64,000 nucleotides of DNA from contig CALNXQ010000005.1 in the NCBI GenBank assembly GCA_942490535.1, forward strand, positions 496,001-560,000. The letters are read 5' to 3'. Below are positions 1 to 7,318 of this stretch, piece after piece. Numbering within the stretch: position 1 is the first letter of the stretch; each line of letters begins with the position of its first letter. Below the pieces are notes generated by a model. That model had not been told where the DNA came from. It made no database searches and saw only the letters and a list, made by a program, of their open reading frames with translations. The DNA comes from JAEINY01 sp942490535. Lineage in GTDB: Bacteria; Bacteroidota; Bacteroidia; Bacteroidales; Marinilabiliaceae. Made by a program: the position numbers and the translations under genes.

Positions 1-32
1 TGAACCCCATTACTTATCTTCAACAAAAAAAC

Positions 33-830
33 ATGAAGTTATATATTGACCCAACGGGTGGCATGGCCGGTGATATGTTTGCAGCTGCCCTCATCTCTGC
101 CGGAGCAGATAAGACCCAAATGATCGACGCTATGCTGCAAGCGGCGGAAAAATTAGGTCCGGCCTCTGTATCTGATTCGCTCACTGCGGACGGGGCTATG
201 CGCTTACATATAAAAGTAGATCATAAACACGGACATCTATCCGGGCATGCAGCCTGGCATTTATTGGATGATCTCTTTAATGAGCTTAAGATTACAGAGC
301 CCTACCGATCGTTTGGATTTAAAGCCTTGCAAATTTTAGTAGATGCTGAAATTAAAGCACATAAAGAAAATACTTTTTTAACGGATCACATGCATGGGCA
401 TACTCATAATCATGACCATCACCACGGTGATCAGGCACATGCTCATCCAAAAGAGGAAGCTTATTTGCACGAAGCGCAAGATATATTGATTGATATTGCA
501 GGTGCCACCATGGGTTTGCAGTTATTAGGTGCTCCGGTAAAGGCTCACTTACTGGCTAAGGTCAGTTTAGGCGGGGGACACATCACTTTTTCACATGGCC
601 ATTTGCCAGTTCCTGCACCGGCGACTAAAAATATCTTCGAAACATTTCATCTACCAGGCATTGCCGGACCTATCGAAACGGAATTATGTACCCCAACGGG
701 ATCGGCAATCTTAGCAGCCCTTGAAGCCACCTTGCTGGAAGGCGAGGCAGGCTCTCCACTAAAAGAAGGGAATTCTAGGGGTGGAAAAGATTTACCCATT
801 CCACCGCTTAAAATTATATTAAGCAACTAA
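33..830 (+). CDS. larC: LarC1-type nickel-pincer cofactor protein, C-terminal half absent
   Basis: 265 aa. The N-terminus MKLYIDPTGGMAGDMFAAAL is the classic start of LarC (DUF111), which inserts nickel into the pincer nucleotide cofactor of lactate racemase-type enzymes. A His-rich stretch (about residues 117-137, HGHTHNHDHHHGD followed by more His) is typical of the nickel-handling part of this family. Full LarC is about 400 aa; in lactobacilli it is made from larC1 and larC2 by frameshifting. Here the reading stops after the conserved GGKDLPIPPL segment that ends the LarC1 half, and nothing LarC2-like follows before the terminator at 849. A TGA at positions 1-3 may be the stop of an upstream gene. 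Whether a LarC2 half is encoded elsewhere cannot be seen. Confidence 0.85.
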   Translation: MKLYIDPTGGMAGDMFAAALISAGADKTQMIDAMLQAAEKLGPASVSDSLTADGAMRLHIKVDHKHGHLSGHAAWHLLDDLFNELKITEPYRSFGFKALQILVDAEIKAHKENTFLTDHMHGHTHNHDHHHGDQAHAHPKEEAYLHEAQDILIDIAGATMGLQLLGAPVKAHLLAKVSLGGGHITFSHGHLPVPAPATKNIFETFHLPGIAGPIETELCTPTGSAILAALEATLLEGEAGSPLKEGNSRGGKDLPIPPLKIILSN

Positions 831-848
831 TTATCGAATACTAATGAA

Positions 849-885
849 AAACGGCAACCTCCAATGGAAGTTGCCGTTTCTATTT
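849..885. terminator. Bidirectional hairpin between larC and the Crp/Fnr gene
   Basis: Ten-base inverted repeat AAACGGCAAC / GTTGCCGTTT (849-858 and 870-879) with T-rich sequence on the right and A-rich on the left. It lies between convergent genes, so it can serve both. Confidence 0.8.
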
Positions 886-900
886 CTTAATCGGTATTCA

Positions 901-1608
901 TTAAATGTAGACATTACCGATTTTGATCAGCTTAGGAATGTTCAACAGCTTAATCTTACGGCCATTTAGTTCAATCAACTTATCTGATTTAAATTCAGAC
1001 AATAAACGGATCACTGATTCAGTGGCAGTACCTACCATATTGGCCAACTCTTCACGGGTCAGTGAAATCTGCAAAGTACTATCCTCATCCAAATCAAAGG
1101 TATCCATCAGAAGTAATAATACTTCCGCCAACCGTTCACGCACAGTCTTCTGAGCAATATCCGTTAAAAACTTATTAGACTCACCCAGTTCCCGACACGT
1201 TAACTTCATCAAAGACATGGCAAATTCCGGATTGACCTTAATCAACTGTGTTAAAATTTCGCCCGGTAGATAACACAACACCGCATCATTTACTACCTTG
1301 GCAGTTGTACAGGCCAATTCATCACTAATGGTGGATCTAAAACCTATCAGATCACCATCTTTCGCAAACCGAATGATCTGCTCTTTACCATCAAAACCAG
1401 TTTTGTAGATCTTCAAAATCCCCTTTATCACAATGTAAGTACCATTAATACGGCTCCCTTCATGATAGAGAATATTACCCCGTTTATGCAGGGTGCAGCT
1501 CATGGATTGATTCAAAGATTCCAACTCCTCTTCCGATAAACCTTTAAAGATATCGTAGGTGAGAAGATTAATTTCATCACCAAAAGGAACGCTTTGGATA
1601 TTTTTCAT
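901..1608 (-). CDS. Crp/Fnr-family transcriptional regulator
   Basis: 235 aa when started at MKNIQSVPFG (1608). The longer frame to 1665 adds a hydrophobic, poorly protein-like 19 residues that also cover the upstream palindrome, so the shorter start is preferred. The N-terminal half is a cyclic-nucleotide-binding beta-barrel fold (GNILYHEGSRINGTYIVIKG; GDLIGFRS), followed by the long dimerisation helix and a C-terminal winged helix (LTREELANMVGTATESVIRL). The canonical Arg-Ser-Ala cAMP-binding motif is not evident, and no N-terminal four-Cys iron-sulfur motif like that of FNR is present, so the effector is unknown. Divergent from the OsmC-like gene; a Crp/Fnr-type palindrome in the shared spacer suggests autoregulation and control of its neighbour. 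Confidence 0.88.
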   Translation of the reverse strand: MKNIQSVPFGDEINLLTYDIFKGLSEEELESLNQSMSCTLHKRGNILYHEGSRINGTYIVIKGILKIYKTGFDGKEQIIRFAKDGDLIGFRSTISDELACTTAKVVNDAVLCYLPGEILTQLIKVNPEFAMSLMKLTCRELGESNKFLTDIAQKTVRERLAEVLLLLMDTFDLDEDSTLQISLTREELANMVGTATESVIRLLSEFKSDKLIELNGRKIKLLNIPKLIKIGNVYI

Positions 1609-1639
1609 AACTTGAACTACTACTAAAAGGATTAAAACG

Positions 1640-1651
1640 TGACAAATGTCA
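1640..1651. promoter_or_regulatory. Crp/Fnr-type operator in the divergent spacer
   Basis: TGACAAATGTCA is a perfect 5-2-5 palindrome of the TGAC-N4-GTCA class bound by Crp/Fnr proteins. It sits 32 bp upstream of the regulator's start and 72 bp upstream of the OsmC-like start. The assignment as the binding site of this particular regulator is inference. Confidence 0.55.
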
Positions 1652-1722
1652 TTATATGGCAACAAAGATATAAAAACAGTTTATATTAGCATTAAGATTA
1701 GATTATCTAAATAGTTCGATAC

Positions 1723-2139
1723 ATGAAAACTTCAGTAAACGTCAAGTGGACAGGTAATATGTCCTGGGAAACAGAATTGTTCGGTCACAAGTTGATAATG
1801 GATGCCGGAAAAGAAAATGGTGGGGACGATACAGGCACCCGGCCAAAGGTATTAATGTTAACTGCATTGGCGGGTTGTACCGGCATGGATGTGGTTTCCG
1901 TTCTAAAAAAAATGAGGGTGGAAATTGAAGATTTACAGATCATTGTGGAAGGAGACCTAACAGAAGAACACCCTAAATATTACGAGCGGATGCATGTCAT
2001 TTATCAATTCAAAGGGAAAAATTTACCCATGGAAAAATTGGAAAAAGCCGTTAACCTATCAGAAGAGAAATATTGCGGGGTATCGGCCTTGTACAAAAAA
2101 GCCATCCCGGTCACAACTGAAATTCGGGTTGTGGAATAG
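1723..2139 (+). CDS. OsmC-family protein
   Basis: 138 aa, the usual length for OsmC/YhfA-type proteins, thiol-dependent peroxidase-fold proteins implicated in organic peroxide or redox stress. Both characteristic cysteines are visible: one in LTALAGCTGMD on the central helix (about residue 51) and one in EEKYCGVSAL (about residue 117). It is transcribed divergently from a Crp/Fnr regulator, with a Crp/Fnr-type palindrome between them, which suggests stress- or redox-linked control. Start supported by the MKTSVNVKW N-terminus, typical of the family. The closer match is to the YhfA-like subgroup rather than to Ohr; substrate unknown. Confidence 0.9.
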   Translation: MKTSVNVKWTGNMSWETELFGHKLIMDAGKENGGDDTGTRPKVLMLTALAGCTGMDVVSVLKKMRVEIEDLQIIVEGDLTEEHPKYYERMHVIYQFKGKNLPMEKLEKAVNLSEEKYCGVSALYKKAIPVTTEIRVVE

Positions 2140-2186
2140 CCTTCTGTATGTTTTTAAACATATATTAACAAGTCATTTTTTTATCA

Positions 2187-2220
2187 AAAAAAAGCCCCGC
2201 ATAATCATGCAGGGCTTTCG
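2187..2220. terminator. Bidirectional terminator between osmC-like gene and pheS
   Basis: AAAGCCC (2191-2197) pairs with GGGCTTT (2212-2218); an A-run precedes and a T-containing tail follows. The flanking genes converge. Confidence 0.75.
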
Positions 2221-2277
2221 TATTTTCATACAGACGAATTATTTAATAACCTATAATCATCTGATTATCTATTCGTT

Positions 2278-3297
2278 TTAATGGGCAGAGCGAAATTGCT
2301 CCAGGAAGCGCACATCGTTTTCAAAGAACAACCGAATGTCCTTAATCTGGTACTTCAACATGGTGATCCGTTCAATTCCCATTCCGAAAGCAAATCCAGT
2401 GTATGCCTCACTATCGATGTGGTTACTCTCCAAAACTGCAGGATCCACCATACCACATCCTAAAATCTCAACCCATCCGGTATACTTACACACATTACAT
2501 CCATTACCCCCACAAAGGGTACAAGAAATATCCATTTCAGCCGAGGGCTCAGTGAATGGAAAATAAGAAGGTCGTAACCTGATTTTCGTATCCTGACCAA
2601 ACATCTCTTTAGAGAAATAAAGCAGCGTCTGCTTCAAATCGGCAAATGAGACATTCTTATCAATAAACAACCCTTCTACCTGGTGAAAAATACAGTGTGC
2701 TCGTGCCGAAATGGCTTCATTACGGAATACTCGCCCTGGAAAAATCGAACGGATGGGCGGCTGTTGTTTTTCCATCACACGCACTTGTACCGAAGATGTA
2801 TGTGTTCTCAACAACACATCCGGATTGGTAGCAATGAAAAACGTATCCTGCATATCGCGTGCCGGGTGTTCCGGTGGAAAGTTCAAGGCTTCAAACACGT
2901 GATGATCGTCTTCAATCTCAGGTCCTTCTGCAATAGTAAAACCTAGTCGACCGAAAATCTCAGCAATCTCATTTTTCACTACCGATAAGGGATGACGACT
3001 TCCCAAAGGAGCAGACGTACCTGGCAAAGTTAAATCCAATCCCACCTGCCCCTGCGCAGCACCGGCAAACTCTTCTTTTATTTGATTAATCTTATCCTGA
3101 GCTTTATTCTTGAGAATATTTAACTCTTTTCCAACTTCCCGCTTTTGCTCATTGGCAATGGTTTTGAACTCATCAAATAATTTGGAAACCTGTCCTTTCT
3201 TACTCAAATATTTAATCCTAAGTTGCTCCGCTTCTTCAGCAGATGCAGCCTTAAGTTCTTTAATTTCTTCAACGAGTTGATTGATTTTGTCTAACAT
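2278..3297 (-). CDS. pheS: Phenylalanine--tRNA ligase alpha subunit
   Basis: 339 aa, normal for bacterial PheS. The N-terminal coiled-coil (residues 1-85) that binds tRNA-Phe is followed by the class II catalytic core: motif 2 region FPGRVFRNEAISARAHCIFH and motif 3 GMGIERITMLKY near the end. A CxxCxxxxCxxC cluster (CTLCGGNGCNVC, about residues 258-269) is present inside the catalytic domain; such a putative zinc site occurs in many Bacteroidota PheS proteins. The cytosolic enzyme charges tRNA-Phe as an alpha2-beta2 tetramer; pheT is not in this window, so the subunits are encoded apart. A TAAATTTG -7-like element lies about 33 bp upstream of the start. Confidence 0.97.
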   Translation of the reverse strand: MLDKINQLVEEIKELKAASAEEAEQLRIKYLSKKGQVSKLFDEFKTIANEQKREVGKELNILKNKAQDKINQIKEEFAGAAQGQVGLDLTLPGTSAPLGSRHPLSVVKNEIAEIFGRLGFTIAEGPEIEDDHHVFEALNFPPEHPARDMQDTFFIATNPDVLLRTHTSSVQVRVMEKQQPPIRSIFPGRVFRNEAISARAHCIFHQVEGLFIDKNVSFADLKQTLLYFSKEMFGQDTKIRLRPSYFPFTEPSAEMDISCTLCGGNGCNVCKYTGWVEILGCGMVDPAVLESNHIDSEAYTGFAFGMGIERITMLKYQIKDIRLFFENDVRFLEQFRSAH

Positions 3298-3329
3298 GAT
3301 ATCTCAATTTTCGTTCTGGTCGCGACCTG

Positions 3330-3337
3330 CAAATTTA
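3330..3337 (-). promoter_or_regulatory. pheS: Possible -7 promoter element of pheS
   Basis: On the minus strand this reads TAAATTTG, an exact match to the Bacteroidota -7 consensus TAnnTTTG, 32 bp upstream of the pheS ATG. No clear TTTG-type -33 element was found at the usual spacing, so confidence is limited. Confidence 0.35.
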
Positions 3338-3518
3338 ATAAATCCATTGGGATAGACGTGGTTTAAATGGAGATTAATGAGTGCTTCACTCAAAAATCAG
3401 CCCTATCCACTTGTAAAAAACAGTGGATTGCAAATATTGTATTGATCAAATGAGTGAAAATAAATCCCTCAAGAAATTTATGAACCCGCAATGTATTTAT
3501 TCACACTAATCCGGCACA

Positions 3519-4808
3519 CTATTTTTCCAATATCTCAATGGTCTTAATACGAATTTCCTGCACCGGCCGATCTACTGAATACGTTTCCACAGCAGCCATT
3601 CGATCGACAATATCCATCCCTTTGGTAACCTGACCAAATACGGTATAGTCCCCATCCAGGTAAGGAGCGCCGCCAATTGTTTTATAGATCTGCCGTTGTT
3701 CCCGGGAATATTTGATTCCTTTTTCCTTCTCCAGATCATCCAACTCCGCATCACTAAAAATTCGTCCCGAAACAATGTAAAACTGAGAGCCGTCACTGCG
3801 GTTTTTCTTATTGCGATCTTCCGGTAATTTCGATGCGGCGATCATGCCCCTTTTATGAAACAAGCCTGGAATAATTTTCATCGGTAAAGTATAGCCTGGT
3901 CCTTTCCAACCCACCACATCATCTTTCTTCGCATACTTCGTATCAGAGGCGCCCGTTTGCACCAGAAAATCTTTGATCACGCGATGCACCAGCAGACTAT
4001 CATAAAATTGATCGCTCACCAGCTTGATGAAATTATCCCGATACCTCGGTGTTTGATCAAAGAGCTGAATTTCGATATTACCCATGTTGGTAATGATTCG
4101 AAAACCCTTGACTTTAGTATGTGAAATATAGACTTTGTTGGTCTTGGTTCGCAGATCATAAACCGCTTTAGACTTCTGAGATTGCCTGGAAAGCAATTGA
4201 CTGATCGATTTTGCTTGCAAAATGATTGTATCCTCTCCTTTCTGTTGAACGATACCTGCCAGGCGATGATTTTGAGAAAAAGCTGGTTTGCCAAATCTGA
4301 AAGGATCGCTAGTCGTCACATAGCCAATGGAATCTGATTCAAATCGATTGACAACCCTACCATTCTGAACAAATAACTTAGCCCCCGTCCTAAAAAGCTG
4401 ATACAAGGAGTCGGGTCTAAAGTCGGCTTCCTTCAGCTGAAGAAAATTCGGATTCTTACGGGATACTTTCAACAGTAGTAGATTATGATCCAAATCATAG
4501 GCTACGAATCCTGATACCGATGTGAAATCATCCGTATCCATAGGAGCTGCTTTAAGCTTATAGGCCCCTTTCACCCAATCGAGGTTGGTGATTACTAAAT
4601 CTTCTGCAATGTAAAAGCCATACCCCTTATTTAATGGACGTGTGTAATAATCAAAGGTTCGTAAGCTCACAATGGCTTTGACATTACTTTGATAAGTGGC
4701 ATTAAAAGAAGATGCAGTATCAGAGCTTGCGCTATTGGTACGAGGCGTATTCCGGCAAGCGGCACTAAGCAACAGTACAAAAGAAAGAAGCAGCAAGAAA
4801 CGTCCCAT
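3519..4808 (-). CDS. Lipoprotein: inactive HtrA-like domain fused to cyclophilin-type prolyl isomerase
   Basis: 429 aa. A lipoprotein signal (LLLSAAC, Cys18) anchors it at an envelope membrane. Residues about 42-205 follow the HtrA/trypsin pattern: GYGFYIAEDLVITN then LDWVKGA aligns with the segment carrying catalytic His, but His is Asp77; YDLDHNLLLLKV aligns with the SDIAL segment, with the catalytic Asp now Asn109; RFGKPAFSQNHRLAGI aligns with NSGGALVNLNGELIGI, with the catalytic Ser now Phe172. So all three triad residues appear replaced. Residues about 236-427 are a cyclophilin domain (TNMGNIEIQLFDQTP, HRVIKDFLVQTG, GSQFYIVSG, YTVFGQV). Last of three cyclophilin genes; the preceding gene stops 6 bp upstream. 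The alignment was made by eye; the fold of the N-terminal part is inference. Confidence 0.85.
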   Translation of the reverse strand: MGRFLLLLSFVLLLSAACRNTPRTNSASSDTASSFNATYQSNVKAIVSLRTFDYYTRPLNKGYGFYIAEDLVITNLDWVKGAYKLKAAPMDTDDFTSVSGFVAYDLDHNLLLLKVSRKNPNFLQLKEADFRPDSLYQLFRTGAKLFVQNGRVVNRFESDSIGYVTTSDPFRFGKPAFSQNHRLAGIVQQKGEDTIILQAKSISQLLSRQSQKSKAVYDLRTKTNKVYISHTKVKGFRIITNMGNIEIQLFDQTPRYRDNFIKLVSDQFYDSLLVHRVIKDFLVQTGASDTKYAKKDDVVGWKGPGYTLPMKIIPGLFHKRGMIAASKLPEDRNKKNRSDGSQFYIVSGRIFSDAELDDLEKEKGIKYSREQRQIYKTIGGAPYLDGDYTVFGQVTKGMDIVDRMAAVETYSVDRPVQEIRIKTIEILEK

Positions 4809-4814
4809 AATTTT

Positions 4815-5624
4815 TTAAAGTTTAACAATTTCCACTATTATTGTCACATCTTCCAAAGGGCGATTTTGTTTATCGGTTTTCATAACAGCGATTTTATTGA
4901 GAACAGACAATCCTTCTACAACCTCACCAAAGACGGTATACTCCCCATCCAACTCAGGTGTGCCACCAATGGTGGTATAGGTTTGTCGCTGCTCTGGGGA
5001 AAACTCCTTCTTATTTGAAATACTATAATGGAAATCTATTTTTTCCTTAATCTCCCTCAACAACTTATTAAATGCTTTGGGATCTTCCGTTTTCAGTCGA
5101 GCCAACTCCTCTTTATGCGGCAAATAGTATTGCTTTTTGAGTTCAATTTTAATGGGATTATTTGTCGCCTTCTCAATCAGATCCAACTCTTCATTGGAAT
5201 ATTTTTTCCCCTTCACAATGTAAAACTGGGAAATATCTGACATCTTAAAATGATTCACCGCTTCAGGCTGACGCGGCGCACAAACAGCCCCTCTTTTATG
5301 AAAACAATGCTCATTAAATTCCGAATCAATGTTAATGGCCTTGCCATATCCAATAGCCTTGCCGGCAGGGGCATTCCGGGAATCGGAAGAACCACCCTGA
5401 ATCACAAAATTATTCACAACCCGGTAAAAAAGTGTCCCATCAAAATGCGCCTTTCCAACTAGTTCCAGAAAATGATCGCGATGCCTGGGCGTTTCATTAT
5501 ACAGTTTGATTTTCATCGTACCTACATTGGTAACAACGTTCACATGAAAAACAGGTTCCTGGGCCCACACACCCAAACCCATACCCAGCATAAAAATCGC
5601 GACACTAAACTTCCACATAATCAT
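4815..5624 (-). CDS. Secreted cyclophilin-type peptidyl-prolyl cis-trans isomerase
   Basis: 269 aa; an alternative ATG two codons in (5618) gives the same signal peptide (ends GVWAQ-EPVF), so the product is periplasmic or exported rather than lipidated. Cyclophilin landmarks: TNVGTMKIKLYNETPRHRD, FYRVVNNFVIQGG, SQFYIVKG, TIGGTPELDGEYTVFGEVVE. Compared with minimal bacterial cyclophilins (about 165 aa) it carries a helical, charged insertion of about 55 residues (roughly 150-205) between the QFYIV strand and the TIGG segment. It stops 6 bp before the next cyclophilin gene and lies 177 bp after the third paralogue. Expected role: folding of envelope proteins. Confidence 0.92.
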   Translation of the reverse strand: MIMWKFSVAIFMLGMGLGVWAQEPVFHVNVVTNVGTMKIKLYNETPRHRDHFLELVGKAHFDGTLFYRVVNNFVIQGGSSDSRNAPAGKAIGYGKAINIDSEFNEHCFHKRGAVCAPRQPEAVNHFKMSDISQFYIVKGKKYSNEELDLIEKATNNPIKIELKKQYYLPHKEELARLKTEDPKAFNKLLREIKEKIDFHYSISNKKEFSPEQRQTYTTIGGTPELDGEYTVFGEVVEGLSVLNKIAVMKTDKQNRPLEDVTIIVEIVKL

Positions 5625-5801
5625 TCGTTTTTAAATAGTAATACCGATTACTAATCAAATGCGACTTGCGTGCGTTACACTTCTGAAGCCCCTTTGATTA
5701 GGTATCGGCATATACCAACGCCATTTTAAATTCAGATGGCATCAATCACCGCCGGAAAAGGATATTGCGGAAGTGATTAACCCGTTCTATTAGCAACCAG
5801 C

Positions 5802-6611
5802 CTAGTTGACGGTCACTTTTAAAATGCGTACATCTTCCAATGGACGATCATTGGGATCGCATTGAACAGCTGCAATTTCATCTACAATTTCAAGGCCTTC
5901 AACCACTTCACCAAAAACAGTATAGTTGGTATCCAGATGCGGCACACCACCTAGTGTACGATAGATTTCCTTCACTTCTTCCGGTATTTCAAAAGCGGGA
6001 AGATTAGCGGCTTCAGCTTCTACCTTTTCCATGATCTCCGTTTGAAGCGCCATCATTGCTTCCTGATTACCGGCCTGCTGTAAAACAGCCAAGGTATCTC
6101 GGTAATTTTCCAATAATTTATAGAAAACACCTTGCTTACCCATGTCTTTCACACGTGCTTCCACCTTGGCAAGATCTTCATCAGAAAATGTTTTTCCTTG
6201 TACAATATAGAATTGTGATCCGGATGAGCGACGTTCCGGATTGACATTATCACCAGTACGAGCAGCCGCTAAAGCACCTTTTTTATGAAACAACTTTGGA
6301 AAGTCAATTTCAGCCGGAATGGTATAGTCCGGACCACCATTACCCAATTGTTGCCCTGGCTCCGCATTTTTTGAATCCGGATCGCCTCCCTGAATCATAA
6401 AATCCTTAATCACGCGGTGAAACAGTACTGAATCCAAATACCCCTCTTTGGCTAATTTCAAAAAGTTATCGCGGTGTTCGGGCGTTTCATCATACAGTTT
6501 GATTTTAATATCACCCCTGGTTGTTTCAAGAACCACCAAACCTTTATTGCCCGACATTTGGCAGCTTGCCAATAAGGCCAGAACTACAAGACTTAAAAAT
6601 AGTTGTTTCAT
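5802..6611 (-). CDS. Lipoprotein cyclophilin-type peptidyl-prolyl cis-trans isomerase
   Basis: 269 aa. Lipobox LLASC near residue 17 predicts a lipoprotein. Cyclophilin core: ETTRGDIKIKLYDETPEHRD, FHRVIKDFMIQGGDPDSK, RSSGSQFYIVQG, TLGGVPHLDTNYTVFGEVVE. As in its neighbour there is an extra helical insertion (about residues 150-210, rich in Glu/Gln/Ala) before the TLGG segment. First of the three cyclophilin genes on this strand and 10 bp downstream of the small conserved gene. The active-site HRVI-x-FMIQGG is intact, so it is likely an active isomerase. Confidence 0.94.
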   Translation of the reverse strand: MKQLFLSLVVLALLASCQMSGNKGLVVLETTRGDIKIKLYDETPEHRDNFLKLAKEGYLDSVLFHRVIKDFMIQGGDPDSKNAEPGQQLGNGGPDYTIPAEIDFPKLFHKKGALAAARTGDNVNPERRSSGSQFYIVQGKTFSDEDLAKVEARVKDMGKQGVFYKLLENYRDTLAVLQQAGNQEAMMALQTEIMEKVEAEAANLPAFEIPEEVKEIYRTLGGVPHLDTNYTVFGEVVEGLEIVDEIAAVQCDPNDRPLEDVRILKVTVN

Positions 6612-6621
6612 TTGTTCAAAA

Positions 6622-6999
6622 TTAATTATCTAATTCTTTAGTATAAGAAGTTTCGAATTCCACCTTATCGAAATATTCAAGGATTCCCTTTTTAACCAAT
6701 TGTGTTTGATAAGAAGGCATCATGGATTTCATGTCTTTCGTTTTTTCGAAAATGGGCCATCCCTGACTATCCACACCTGTCTCCTTCACATACCCATGCC
6801 CTGCCAAAATGCGGCACCGTGCCAGGTTAATTAAATCCATTTTTTCATTGCGGCTGTAGCCTCTAAAGCCTTGCCCCAGCTCTTGAATGCCCATCACAAA
6901 AAGGATAAACTCATAATCAGCAGTCACTTTAAACTGCTTACTCAGCTTAATAATCAAGGCATCCCAAGCTAACTCAAATTCTTGTCCCGTCATTTCCAT
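6622..6999 (-). CDS. Conserved hypothetical protein (about 125 aa)
   Basis: Family not recognised. Started at MEMTGQEFELAWDALI (6999); a start two codons later (6993) or at 7023 is also possible, the last adding MDLVLLKL. A soluble, mostly helical protein with no signal peptide or membrane segment; notable segments are ADYEFILFVMGIQELG and SRNEKMDLINLARCRIL. Its stop is 10 bp upstream of the first cyclophilin gene, implying co-transcription with the prolyl isomerases. Confidence 0.75.
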   Translation of the reverse strand: MEMTGQEFELAWDALIIKLSKQFKVTADYEFILFVMGIQELGQGFRGYSRNEKMDLINLARCRILAGHGYVKETGVDSQGWPIFEKTKDMKSMMPSYQTQLVKKGILEYFDKVEFETSYTKELDN

Positions 7000-7149
7000 A
7001 AGTTTCAAAAGTACCAAATCCAATAGGAAGACCCAAATTCAGAGTGGGCCCAACCATTTGGTTTGGAAGAGAAACATCAAATTAAATGAAAAGTTTGCTA
7101 TCGAATGACTAACAGAATCAAAAATATTCCTATTTTCGCTGAAGCTAAT

Positions 7150-7224
7150 GGGTTGTTAGCTCAGTTGGTTTAGAGCATTACCTTGACAGGGTAGGGGTCA
7201 CTGGTTCGAATCCAGTACAGCCCA
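7150..7224 (+). tRNA. tRNA-Val (GAC anticodon)
   Basis: A full cloverleaf can be drawn: acceptor GGGTTGT with ACAGCCC (one G-U pair), D arm GCTC/GAGC, anticodon stem TTACC/GGTAG around loop TTGACAG giving anticodon GAC, T arm ACTGG-TTCGAAT-CCAGT. Discriminator A at 7224; CCA is not encoded. It stands alone. Confidence 0.96.
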
Positions 7225-7262
7225 CTATAAAGCAGTAACTATTGTTGCTGCTTTTTTTGTAT

Positions 7263-7293
7263 AAAAAAACCCCGACCTATATTAGGCCGGAGT
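7263..7293 (-). terminator. Rho-independent terminator of the DUF4097 gene
   Basis: On the minus strand an 11-bp stem with G-U pairs (7283-7293 with 7269-7279) and a 3-nt loop is followed by seven T residues. It lies 26 bp past the stop of the gene ending at 7319. Confidence 0.8.
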
Positions 7294-7318
7294 CTCCGTA
7301 AATTTATTTAACTCTCAT

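Noticed and set aside
417..1000. CRISPR or diversity-generating retroelement signals in repeat-rich stretches of the window
   Set aside because: No direct repeats with unique spacers of fixed length, no cas genes and no reverse transcriptase are present anywhere in the window; the range given is only an example of a His-rich coding repeat that was inspected.
901..1665. Longer start for the Crp/Fnr regulator (254 aa)
   Set aside because: The extra 19 residues are hydrophobic, not family-like, and would cover the operator-like palindrome at 1640-1651.
3404..3428. 7-bp inverted repeat ATCCACT/AGTGGAT after the cyclophilin run
   Set aside because: Short, without T-tract, upstream of pheS promoter region; could be chance.
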